A program made the position numbers and the translations under genes. A model generated the notes under the pieces. The model did not search any database. It was not told where the DNA came from and worked only from the letters and a program-made list of their open reading frames with translations. Below, piece by piece: positions 21,255-30,906 of a stretch of DNA of 64,000 bases; the first letter of the stretch is position 1, and each line of letters starts with the position of its first letter. This stretch comes from Coriolopsis trogii (Eukaryota > Basidiomycota > Agaricomycetes > Polyporales > Polyporaceae): assembly GCA_020543525.1 (NCBI GenBank), contig JAHYIO010000004.1:992001-1056000 (forward strand), written 5' to 3'.

Positions 21255-22607
21255 ACTAATCCCACTTAATGTATGTACCAACCATACTAAGTATATTACC
21301 TATACTAACTAAATGAACTATACTAAGCATGCTCAGTATACCTGCTGTACTAAACAAAACAAGCATGCGTGCTATGGTATACAAATCTAGCATACTAGCT
21401 GTACCAAGCAAATTAAATATTCATGCCATACTAAGCAAACCAACTATGCTAACCAAACCCAGTGTACTAATTTTACTATGCAAAGTAATCATAATAAAGA
21501 TACTAAGCATGCTTAATCTACTAAGCAAACTGAGCATGTTCACTTTATTAAGCAAACTAACTATGCTAAGCATGCTAAGCATATCTACTGTACTAAGCAA
21601 GCTCTCTATACTAAACAAACCAAGCACAGTACAGTAGCTATACTAAGCATACAAGCTATACTTAGTAAACTAACTATACTAAGGAAACTAAGTGTACCTC
21701 CTGTACTAAGCAAACTCTCTGTTATAAATATAGACATACCAAGTAAACTGAGTGTACTAAGGAAACTAAGAAAACTAAGGAAACCAAGTGTACCAAGAAA
21801 GCTAAGCATATCTGTTCTACTAAGCAAACTCTCCATTTCAATAACACCAAGCATACTAGATATTCTAAGTAGACTAACTATACTGATAAAACTATACCTG
21901 CTGTATCAAGCAAACTCTCTTACCTAAGAAAGCATATATGCAGTACTAAGCAAACTAAGCATACTAGCTATAATATGCAAAATAAGCATGCTTGCTGTAT
22001 AAACAATCTAAGCATGCTTGCTATATGTACAATCTAAGCATGCTTGCTGTATAAACAATCTAAGCATTCTGGTTATAAGTAATTTCCCATATTTTATCTC
22101 TCAATATGCAGTCAATCTGTACATCTGCTTCTTATATAATTCATTCTGATTACTAGAATACAAAGCATGGAATAAACAATCTGTAGTACAAAAGGTTTTT
22201 CTGATTTCTTACTGCTATTACTTGAATATTGTCTATAATATAAAATAGCAGCAGGATACTCATTGAGATAGTATGAGACAAGGTGCAACATTTTTGTTCC
22301 ATCTTGCTTATTTCTACTTTTGATTTAGAGTAGCACAGCAGTGAGACACTTTGTCCCATTTTGAAGCCATCAGTGGCTCATCCTACATGGAATTCAAATG
22401 GGACACAGTGCCACACGCTTACCAAATAGAGTGTGGGATTACAATGGAACAATATCAGTTCATTGAGAAATCTCTGGCAACTCCACGTCAAAAGGGACAA
22501 TTATATAACATGAATGTAACATAACACTGCATAATTATCCTATTTTGCCACAGGTCAGCATGCGATACAAATGGAACACTGTGTCCCACATATCGGTGCC
22601 CCCGGTG
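21255..22607 (-). repeat. right arm of the palindrome
   Basis: Reverse complement of the left arm. The only difference noticed is at 22590. The 26-bp tandem copies lie at 21988-22065 and the subterminal motifs at about 22347-22358, 22399-22410 and 22577-22588. Confidence 0.9.
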
Positions 22608-23082
22608 ATAATACCATTCTGTCTCGCGGTAGAGCTCTTCCACAGTTTGAATTTGCTTGGCGCGTGTACATTCAACAATCTTCTCTAGGTGGGAGTCTAC
22701 CATGATCGCCCCTGGCCCAAGGTTGCGAAGATGAGCCACGCCATATTTCTTCTTGGTCTGCTCGCGGCGATATGCATGGAGAGCCATACGGAATTCTCGG
22801 ACGCGGTCGTCGTCAGGATGGGCCATATCAAACAAACGTCAACCTATGAGCCTAAATCGTCCTCCGTCGCAGAGTGAGAGAGGAGCAAGGCAATAGATGG
22901 TAGCTTGGAGTAGTAGACTGAGTTCAAGTTGGGAGGCTGTGACCCATCGCGACCGTGACAGTGACCGACGCGTCGAGGCGCCTTTCGTGGGACGACGTCG
23001 GCCGCTGTAATGCCGTCGTGTCTGAACTCAACTACAGCTGCCAACTCCACTCACGAACTGGACGACCTGAACGACTGAAGCC

Positions 23083-24282
23083 ATGCCCGGCCCACGCAAC
23101 CAGAAGAAGAAGAAACAATCTCAGCCAAAGAAGGATAAGAAGGTACCCGCGGCACCTACGTCCATCATCGACAGTTCTGCCGACGGTCCCCAGACTGAGC
23201 TCTGTCGATTATCGAGTCCAACATCTGCAGGTTTCATATCGCATGTACGAGCGGAGACCGCACCGCCGGCCTCACAGGATTACCAATATCATGCTTTTCC
23301 AATCTCATGCGTCCAAGAACACATCCCGGACCCAAGTATATACCCCCATCATACGTCATCCTCATACTCACCAGAAGAGCCAAACTCACCACCGATACCC
23401 TCGTCTCTGCTCAAGACACCCTTTATACACGACCCTGGGAGCGGACCACGCGTGAAAGACACGCGCGCATTCCTCGCGTCCCGCTTCGCTTCTCCTCCCT
23501 CGCTGGACGATCCCTTGTGTGCCGAATTCGCTGAGGAAGCAGTCACAGAAATGCTCTGCAGCGTTCTTCCTGATGAGACTGCACTGGTACGTCCTCATGC
23601 GAGGTCACGAGGCAGTGAACTCACGTTTGCGCTATGGCGTATCTCACAGATCTTGTGGTACAACAAGAGCAGACGCCTCTCGCGGATATGTCCCGCGTGT
23701 CAGCGATTATACCGGCTCGGGGACGTCTTACCAGAGCATCTCTCGGATCGCAGCACAGAGGAGCAGAGGGAGCGGCAGAGATCGCCGTACCTAGCGAAGG
23801 AACAGGCGTTGAGTGGGCTATGTGAGTGGTGTCTACTTGTCCCTCTACATTCCCCACTTTCAAGACTCACGTTCTTACCACTGTATTGCCCAGGTTCACC
23901 GATATGCTTCATACTCGCCGCGTACAACTATCCCGGCGCCATCCGCTCGACATGGGGACGCATGGCAGAGGAGCTCGACGACGCGACGTGGGACCTCCTG
24001 GACGGCCCTGGTCAGAACGCGAACGATATGGGCCTCGGGATGCTCGTCAAGATGACACGATGTCATGACCTCGGCCTTGGCCAATTATTCTTCCCCGACC
24101 TCGACCTCGAATCGGACGCAACGGCACATGAACCTGATAGCGAGCGCGAAGACTTGGAGGAAAGTGGGAAGGGCGGGAAGTGGAATGAGGATGACACGAT
24201 CAGACTCGAGACTTTCGAGGCTACGCGTTCAGAGGAAGGTGTGGTAGGAGATATGGAGGAGGCCGACAACGTGACGTCGTGA
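23083..24282 (+). CDS. conserved basidiomycete protein of unknown function
   Basis: The frame is open throughout (399 codons), but two stretches have strong splice sites and lengths divisible by three: 23587-23649 (63 nt, GTACGT..CAG) and 23822-23893 (72 nt, GTGAGT..CAG). Removing them joins EETAL-type sequence to ILWYNKSRRLSRICPACQRL and SGLC to SPICFILAAYNYPGAIR, giving about 354 residues; I prefer that model. The start is Lys-rich (NQKKKKQSQPKKDKK) and the middle Pro/Ser-rich. The conserved core has a CPxC motif, WGRMAEELDDATWDLL and MGLGMLVKMTRCHDLGLGQL; the tail is acidic. No known enzymatic motif. Confidence 0.8.
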   Translation: MPGPRNQKKKKQSQPKKDKKVPAAPTSIIDSSADGPQTELCRLSSPTSAGFISHVRAETAPPASQDYQYHAFPISCVQEHIPDPSIYPHHTSSSYSPEEPNSPPIPSSLLKTPFIHDPGSGPRVKDTRAFLASRFASPPSLDDPLCAEFAEEAVTEMLCSVLPDETALVRPHARSRGSELTFALWRISQILWYNKSRRLSRICPACQRLYRLGDVLPEHLSDRSTEEQRERQRSPYLAKEQALSGLCEWCLLVPLHSPLSRLTFLPLYCPGSPICFILAAYNYPGAIRSTWGRMAEELDDATWDLLDGPGQNANDMGLGMLVKMTRCHDLGLGQLFFPDLDLESDATAHEPDSEREDLEESGKGGKWNEDDTIRLETFEATRSEEGVVGDMEEADNVTS

Positions 24283-24670
24283 TATGGGATGTGAGTGTGC
24301 TATCGGCGCGACCTCTCTGTACATCGACGGTCTGCCATTCTACATGCATTAAGCTATCGCTCCGAGTCCCAATTGCAAGATGCCATAGCGTATCAAAATC
24401 CATAGTGTGAGATCTCGCGAGTGAGAAGACGCATGTTCGCTTCTGAATGCCATACTTAGTCTCCGATGGAATACGTGGAGTAGTGGCTTTCCAAGTCATC
24501 ACACAGCTCGCAAAGTTGTGTGTGCTCGTCGTCGCCGTGACCATCTTCTACGCGAGCCCCGGCTGCTCGGCACGTAACTCCGTGCAGCGTACGCGCGTTG
24601 TTCCTAGCATGAGCGCCTCTGTGCTCGTCGTCTCGACTCTCCTCCGACTACTGCACGCAGTCGTCCATCC

Positions 24671-26401
24671 ATGCCATCCAACGAAACCCGCCCGACGCTT
24701 GACTCACCGCGCGTCGGTGGACTCATCGATGTACCTGAAGACAGCCCACTCACACCGAGCGCACGCTCACCATACTTTCACCATGCTGTGACAGGCTCTG
24801 CGTCCACATTCAAGCCGGCGGGTAGCTCCTCGAGTCTCAACAGTGCCGGCGCAATCTCTCGACCTCCCTCTGCTGTGAGCCAGCGCACACCCTCGGGTCT
24901 CACCAGGTCGGGTACCGGCCGTTCGACGAGCGGCGATACCTTCAGTGGTGTCGCTACCCCGCGCAGGCCACGATCCGGGTCCCCTGCTACGGTCAAGGAG
25001 AAGGATGTTAGGGAAGAGAAAGGCTCTGGTCGTGAGCGAGAGGGAAGGGAAGGCGGCAAGAGCGCAAGGGGACCTACGGGGCCGCTCCCGACGCACCGAA
25101 TCCGGAACACACCCCATCTGCCCCACGCGAAGGACGTCGAGCTCGCGCCGGCGACGCTCATGCACTGGAGTCGGGCTCCGATGTATGGTGCGATGCCGAC
25201 GCATGGGACGCGCGCGCATAGCGTGACGCTGATCGACAGTGTTGCGTGGTTGTTTGGAGGGTGCGACGAGAGGGGATGCTGGCGAGATGTGTTTTGCTTC
25301 AACACAGGTGCGTTTCGGCAATTTGTTCCGGCGCGGTCACCACGCCGTGGGCGTACCTCTGACCATTGCCTGCGGTGCGATGAGTCTGGCTCAGGTCCCA
25401 CCATGCATCTGGGCTTGACTGGCCCAGACCCCCTCAAAACAATGTGCTGATGCCATCCACAGAAACCATGCAATGGACGCATCCTGATGTGATAGGTGAC
25501 ATACCCCCACCATGCCGCGCGCATACAGCCACCCTAGTCGACCGGAAGATCATCGTCTTCGGCGGCGGCGAAGGGCCCGCGTACTACAACGACGTGTACA
25601 TCCTGGACACGACCATGCGAAGATGGTACCATCCGGTGTTCGATCCTGAAGCCCCCATACCTCCCCCACGTCGCGCACACACGTCGGTGCTGTACAAGGG
25701 CAAGCTCTGGATATTCGGCGGAGGGAACGGAAGCAACGCCCTCAACGACATCTGGACGCTGGACGTGAGCGGGCCGGTCGAGCGGATGAGATGGGAGCCG
25801 ATCGAGACGAAGGGCAAGAAGCCGAGTCCGCGCGGTTACCATACGGCGAACCTCATTGGAAACGTTATGGTCGTCGTCGGTGGAAGCGACGGCCGTGAGT
25901 GCTTCTCGGACATCTGGTGCTTCAATCTCGGTTAGTGCTGTGCTGCATACACGGTGTGAACACAGGGTCCTGATGCGGCGTGTCAGACACGCTTATGTGG
26001 AGCTTGGTCAAGCTTATGGACAACTACAAGCGGTTGTCGCATACAGCGACTCAAGTGGGCTCCTACCTTTTCATCAGCGGTGGCCACGACGGCAACTCAT
26101 ACCAGTCTGACCTCTTGCTCTTCAACCTGGGTGCGTGGTCTTGAGTATCTTGACTTTTAGTCGTTCAATTCAGGCTGATCCTTGATTGTTCTTCGCAGTG
26201 TCACTACAGTATGAACCACGTCAGATCGCCGGTAGACCGCCTTCTGCGCGGGGATACCACGCAGCATGTCTCGCCGACAGCCGGCTGTTCCTCTTTGGCG
26301 GCTTCAACGGACTCGACGTCTATGACGACGTGCACATCCTGGACCTCGCTGGGGCTGCGTACCTCCCTCAAGTGACCAGCTTCCGCATCGACGTCGAATG
26401 A
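24671..26401 (+). CDS. Kelch-repeat protein
   Basis: Four exons, 24671-25307, 25463-25930, 25987-26130 and 26199-26401, total 1452 nt, 483 residues. Residues 1-150 are Ser/Pro/Arg-rich and probably disordered. The rest holds five or six Kelch blades, each with a Gly-Gly pair and spaced Tyr/Trp: WLFGGCDERGCWRDVFCF, IIVFGGGEGPAYYNDVYIL, LWIFGGGNGSNALNDIWTL, VMVVVGGSDGRECFSDIWCF, YLFISGGHDGNSYQSDLLLF and LFLFGGFNGLDVYDDVHIL. A six-bladed propeller is a protein-binding scaffold; fungal relatives (Tea1/Ral2-like) act in polarity or Ras signalling, which is an analogy only. The start is the first ATG in frame and could lie upstream. Confidence 0.88.
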
Positions 26402-27440
26402 ACGGGCCGTCGTGCTCCCTCGTGCCGCTCCCGATTACTCCGCCCGCCCGCCTGCCTCCTCCCCGTATCCGCGTTGCCCTCCTCCGTCTACCTTCGCCAC
26501 TCAACACTGCAGGAAGGGCTCGACATCAATGTTACGAGCATACCTCACCGTTCAACGCTAATTTATGCCATGATGGTCTCCGTATGGGTCGCCGTGAATC
26601 GTTTGTTGTATCTGACTGGTGCATGCGCACGCATGCGATCATCCGAACATTTTGGTGGATGTACCTGTGTCTCTCTGTCTCTTTCTCCCTCCCTCTCTTT
26701 CCTGTATCGTGTAGTTGCCAAAGCTGAAGTCGGAGCGCTCGCGCCAGGTCGCTGGGGAGAGCTGGAATGGTGATCTGCGTCGTATAATCCGTAATGTGTT
26801 CTCGGTGTGTATCCAGGTAGCATTGTGCGTTGTTGTATATATTTGGACTCACGCCTCAGACATCCTTCTGAAGTACAAGCGTACAAGCGGTACGACTCAT
26901 CATCAGAGTAATGAAGTAAGTTACACGAGTTAGTCCCGTATCTGGGCATACTGACCGGCTCCCACGAAACCTTGGTGGTCGGACGTGTGTCACTGTGTGT
27001 CTTGCACATTGTACCTCGGTATGCGCAGGAAGTGCCATACAAGCCGCTGGCGATGGTCCCTATGCGCGCCAACACCTATGCGTACTGGCCAACGATGATG
27101 TGCGTTCCGAGCAACCCGGAATACCAGGGTAGTGGCTCCATGGAGCGGGCTGACAGGGAAGCCATTGCCGTGGCATGCATCAAAAAGAGTATGCTTGCAG
27201 TGCACTTGCGGGGGAGGGATCGTCGACGGGGCTGACGTTGGTAACGGCAAGGCGGCGTCTGCAAATGCTATTCATAGATGAATGTGCGTGAATTGGATAT
27301 GGTGTGGTTTGTGGTTTGGACGGCGACGAGGGGTTCGTTGAGCACGATCGAGCACTGGCAGAGCCTTCGACGGGCACCGTTGGCCGACTGGCTAGCGTTT
27401 CGCTGGCAGGTTCGTTGTGTGCATGAGTACACCGAAATGT
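26402..27440. other. intergenic, no gene seen
   Basis: The 3' flank of the Kelch gene, then about 800 bp with only short non-homologous frames. A C/T-rich CTCTCTGTCTCTTTCTCCCT run lies at about 26671-26690. Confidence 0.4.
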
Positions 27441-28265
27441 GATGCTTACGGTCTGTAGGATGCTTCGCGGTGTGACATGTGCTGTGTGGTCGGATTGTAA
27501 ACGCAGGATTAAAGGGAACGTCGACGAACGGTCAACGCACGTTCAGGTTTGTTCGCATCTGGCCATGGATGGCGTGTGGATGTCTGAAGTGCCGCATCAC
27601 ATCAGCGAACTTAACTTGTTGGATACGATGGACGTGACTTGCCTTGGCATCTGCCAATCTGTGGTCCGCGGGCTGTCGACGATCTACATACCAAATCGCG
27701 CTCTCGGAACGGCGACGAAGGGTCAAGGCATCCAGATGCACGCTCGAAGCGGTGCATACCGTCGAGGTCTGAGATCCTTGCCCCTCCGGATCCGGGTCAG
27801 CAGTAATATAAGTAAGAGCGATGAAGCCACGATGCGCAACAAGGCAAGTAGTTGGGACTCAACTCCATCTCAGACCTGGCCGTGACAGTCAGAGCAAGCA
27901 GACGAAGGCACACTTTGTTGTTAGCGTGGGGGCCAATGTCCGCTCCCGGTGTATGTGGACCGGAAAGGCGAGGAGGCGAGAGGCCGAAAATATTGGTGGG
28001 ACGTATGTAGTACATGGGCGTAGGTATCTTGCTCCCGAGGATGCCATCGACAGATGGGTAGGAGAAACAGTGCCTGATGATGAACCAAGTATCAGCCAGA
28101 AACAGATCTGTCAGTGTGGCGCAGCACGAATAGTACCCCTTCGAATTCATGCCCTGATGGTCCAACATGAGGCCTGGGAGTCGGACATATATGCATTGAC
28201 CAGAATGACTTCCGATCCCAAGCAACCAAGATGGCCGGAAGGGACATCGAGGGGTCAAGCTTCAA
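27440..28265. repeat. degenerate dispersed repeat (copy 2)
   Basis: Matches 16820-17345 over several hundred bases from about 27640. It ends at GGAAGGGACATC (about 28237-28248), the same string that ends copy 1 just ahead of the gene A2 promoter. No family-A coding sequence follows here. The 27440-27640 part is included only as adjoining non-coding sequence. Confidence 0.55.
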
Positions 28266-29160
28266 GTGTTGGTAAACTGCACGGATCCCTTGTGCCGGGC
28301 TCGTGCCTGCGGCAGTTGCGTGCTGACGTACCGAGGTCCGAAGCGCGTCTCGAGGAGGACTTACCGAGGAGGGTGCGTCAGACAGCAGAGTGCACGGATC
28401 GGAGGAATGAGATCGATTATGCACCGCACCTTGAACGCGAAGGCAACACGAAGATGCTCGCGAAAGGGGCCGAGGGGCGTGCGAACCAACCCTGAATCCA
28501 TCAGCTAGGAGTTCTTACTCAAACTCTGGCGCCATGTACGACATCCAATCGCTTCTGAACTGTTTCTGTCAGTGAGAAGTCGGCCGTGAGCGCATCAGGG
28601 GCCGAATGCAACACGGTCGTAGAAGTGTACGGTACCCCGAACTGTGAGTCTGTGATAGCACCATGAAGGGGTCGGGCCAGCTGGAGATCCTCGGCAGGTT
28701 GGAGAGTCAACGTGCTGATGGGACATATGGTATGTACAGAAATAACTTTGGGTGGCGCGAAGAGAAGAGGACGGCTGGGGAGGGGCCATCACGACGCGGG
28801 TGCCGACTGGTGCTGAACAAGCGCGTGCCGAGGATCCCGAGAAAGATGCCGCTGGAATCTGCTCAGTGCCTGGATGGATCACCAGCGGGCGGATGGGGGC
28901 AAATGGGCTGCTGATGGCCGTCGGCGGGTGTTTCTGGCCATGCTCGCCGTTCACGGCGGGGACGGCGGGGGTTTGGGGGACGGCGTGAGGGCGGAGGAGG
29001 GGGGTGGAATAGCATTGCCGTGGCGACGGGGAGCGCGGGCGAGAGGAAGGGGACGATAAGGGAGCTTGAGGCGTTGGTAGGGTGACCGGATGGCGACTGG
29101 ATGACTGGCTGATCAGCCGGCGAGGGGCAGCCCGCGGCCAATGGAGACGCAGGGCAGGGA
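28266..29160. other. intergenic, upstream of the Asn/Ala-rich gene
   Basis: Long GC-rich open frames occur on both strands (e.g. 28595-29197 minus), but none has a recognisable domain, so I treat them as chance. The 28.9-29.1 kb part is purine-rich on the plus strand. Confidence 0.4.
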
Positions 29161-29163
29161 GTG

Positions 29164-29170
29164 TATATAA
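29164..29170 (+). promoter_or_regulatory. TATA box of the Asn/Ala/Gly-rich secreted gene
   Basis: TATATAA 207 bp ahead of the ATG, followed by a long C/T-rich leader (29200-29376), the usual pattern of highly expressed fungal genes. Confidence 0.7.
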
Positions 29171-29376
29171 CCCCGCGAGGTCTTGGCTCGCCATCATCCC
29201 CTTTTCCCTCTCTTGCTCTCGTCTCTGCTCGAGCTGTCGCTCACTCCTTCAGGCCGGTGCCTACTGTTCTAACTAACGCGACCCGGGGTCGTTTCGTTTC
29301 TTTCGTGCTCGTCAAAGCAAACACTTTCCCTCGTTCTTACCCAACCGGTCGTCGTTTTTTTCAACTTTCAAGCACC

Positions 29377-30906
29377 ATGTACCCTAAGGCTCTTTTCGTC
29401 GCTTTCCTTTCTCTCGCCCTCACGGCCTCCGCTGCCCCCAAGAAGGGCTCGCAGAGTGCTACGGAAACGTGCGCCGTAAGTCTCTTTTAGCCTTTGTATG
29501 CCCCGCGTTTGGCAACTTCCCACGCTGAACGACGCCCCTCGTCCGCAGGTCTCCGTCAAGACCGTCACTGTCACCGCGACGGCCGCTGCCTCCACGGGTA
29601 CTGCTGTCCTTGCGGCCAACCCCAATGCGGGCAAGGGCAACGCGGGCAAAGGCAACACAGGCAAGGGTGGTAACAATGCCGGCAAGGGTGGTAACGCCGC
29701 CAACGCTGGCCAGGCTGGCAACAACGCTGCTGCCAATGCCAACGCTGGCAAGGGCGGCAACAACGCCGGCCAGGCTGGTAACAACGCTGCTCAGGCTGGC
29801 AACAACGCCGCTCAGGCTGGCAACAATGCTGGACAGGCTGGCAACAACGCTGCGGCTGTACGTCCACATGATTCTCCTTTGTCCTTCCCTATCTCATTGC
29901 AATCATGTCTAGAACGCCAACGCGAATGCCAACGCCCAGACTTCCCTGACCATCGACCCCTCCAACATCTTCGCCTTTACCGACGACGGCAACAACCCCC
30001 CTGCCGACAACCAAGAAGCCTCCCAGACGTCCTCGAACAACTTCATCAACTTCTGTGTCCTCCCCGAGAACAAGAACCTCCAGAAGACGAACGGCAAGCA
30101 GATCGTCGAGGGCTCCTGCAACCAGACGCCGATGGGTGTCATCGCCGCGCAGGCCAAGATGCCGTCCGCGAAGTTCGTGTTCCCCGCGAACGGCGACACG
30201 GTCCCTGCGAACCAGGACTTCACGATCCAGCTCGCGATCAAGAACCTCGAGACCGGCCACTTCACGAACGCGCAGAAGACGTTCCACATGGCGCCCCAGA
30301 CGGTGAACGCGCAGGGCCTCATCCGCGGCCACTCGCACGTCACGATCGAGCCCCTCACTGAGGGCCTCGGCCAGAAGACGCCGACCGACCCCACCAAGTT
30401 CGTCTTCTTCAAGGGCCTGAACGACGTCGCGCAGAACGGCATCCTCACCACCGTCGTCCCTGGCGGTCTCCCCGCGGGCACGTACCGTATCGCGACCATC
30501 AACTCGTCTGCGAACCACCAGCCGGCGCTCGTCGCTGTCGCCCAGCGTGGTGCGCTCGACGACATGGCTTACGTGAGTGCCCCTTAATGTGTCACCCCTG
30601 TTCGAGTCCGCATCTGACCTCGCCGTCCCTTTACAGTTCACCGTGACCAACGGCGGCGGTAACAACGGCAACAACGCCCAGAACGGCAACGCTGCGAACG
30701 GCGCTCAGAACGGGAACGCTGCTGCTGCTGCCGGCCAGAACGGCAACAACGGCGCAAACGGTGCTCAGGCAGGACAGAACGCGCAGGCGGCACAGAACGC
30801 GAAGAACGCTCAGGCGGCTCAGGCTGCCAGGCAGAGGGCGCAGCAGCAGGCCGCCGCTGCTGCCCGTGCTCGCAAGGGCCAGGGCAAGAACCGCCGTACC
30901 TTCTAA
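29377..30906 (+). CDS. secreted Asn/Ala/Gly-repeat protein, conserved fungal core
   Basis: 445 residues from exons 29377-29475, 29549-29857, 29913-30572 and 30637-30906 (1338 nt). The N-terminus is a signal peptide (MYPKALFVAFLSLALTASA). Residues about 50-140 are a low-complexity array (GNNAGKGGNAA, QAGNNAAQAGNNA) encoded partly by near-perfect 21-bp tandem repeats at 29760-29850. A well-conserved core follows: NFINFCVLPENKNLQKTNGK, SCNQTPMGVIAAQAKMPSAK, IRGHSHVTIEPLTEG and SANHQPALVAVAQRGALDDM. The C-terminus is a second Asn/Ala/Gln-rich array ending in a basic tail. Cores like this are common in basidiomycete secretomes but have no assigned activity. The repeats probably expand and contract by slippage. 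Confidence 0.88.

Larger units (their letters stand above)
19784..22607. mobile_element. giant foldback (palindromic) element
   Basis: Two inverted arms, 19784-21136 and 21255-22607 (1,353 bp each, mirror axis 21195.5), flank a 118-bp unique core (21137-21254). The arms look identical except at 19801/22590 (C/T). Each arm ends CACCGGGGGCACCGATA and is flanked directly by ATA on both sides, a likely 3-bp target duplication. The sequence is strikingly AT-rich against the GC-rich surroundings. The outer ~450 bp of each arm has subterminal repeats; the inner ~800 bp is a degenerate array of TTTGCTTAGTA-like units. No transposase is encoded, so it must be non-autonomous. A 3-bp duplication and a CAC start would suit CACTA/CMC-type transposases, but this is inference. 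Confidence 0.9.
19573..22835 (-). pseudogene. decayed fungal gene split by the palindromic element
   Basis: Minus-strand coding from ATG at 22835 to 22608 reads ...PDDDRVREFRMALHAYR..., GPGAIMVDSHLEKIVECTRA and ...ELYRETEWYY. It resumes beyond the inserted element at 19783 as AHDLGPGVLQIIEKS in the same frame, reaches a stop at 19690, and a different frame then carries CRVCKTNRHIS, a knuckle-like Cys pair, to 19573. The open frame across the join shows the element landed in a coding sequence; the later frameshift shows the gene is dead. I recall similar multi-copy hypothetical proteins in basidiomycete genomes but cannot name a function. Confidence 0.6.

Noticed and set aside
19784..22607. 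Palindrome as an assembly or chimeric-read artefact
   Set aside because: Distinct flanks, an asymmetric core, a 3-bp flanking duplication and frame restoration argue for a real insertion, though raw reads should confirm it.
28595..29197. 200-codon minus-strand frame upstream of the Asn/Ala-rich gene
   Set aside because: Low-complexity, no homology recognised, overlaps a clear TATA/leader region of the plus-strand gene.
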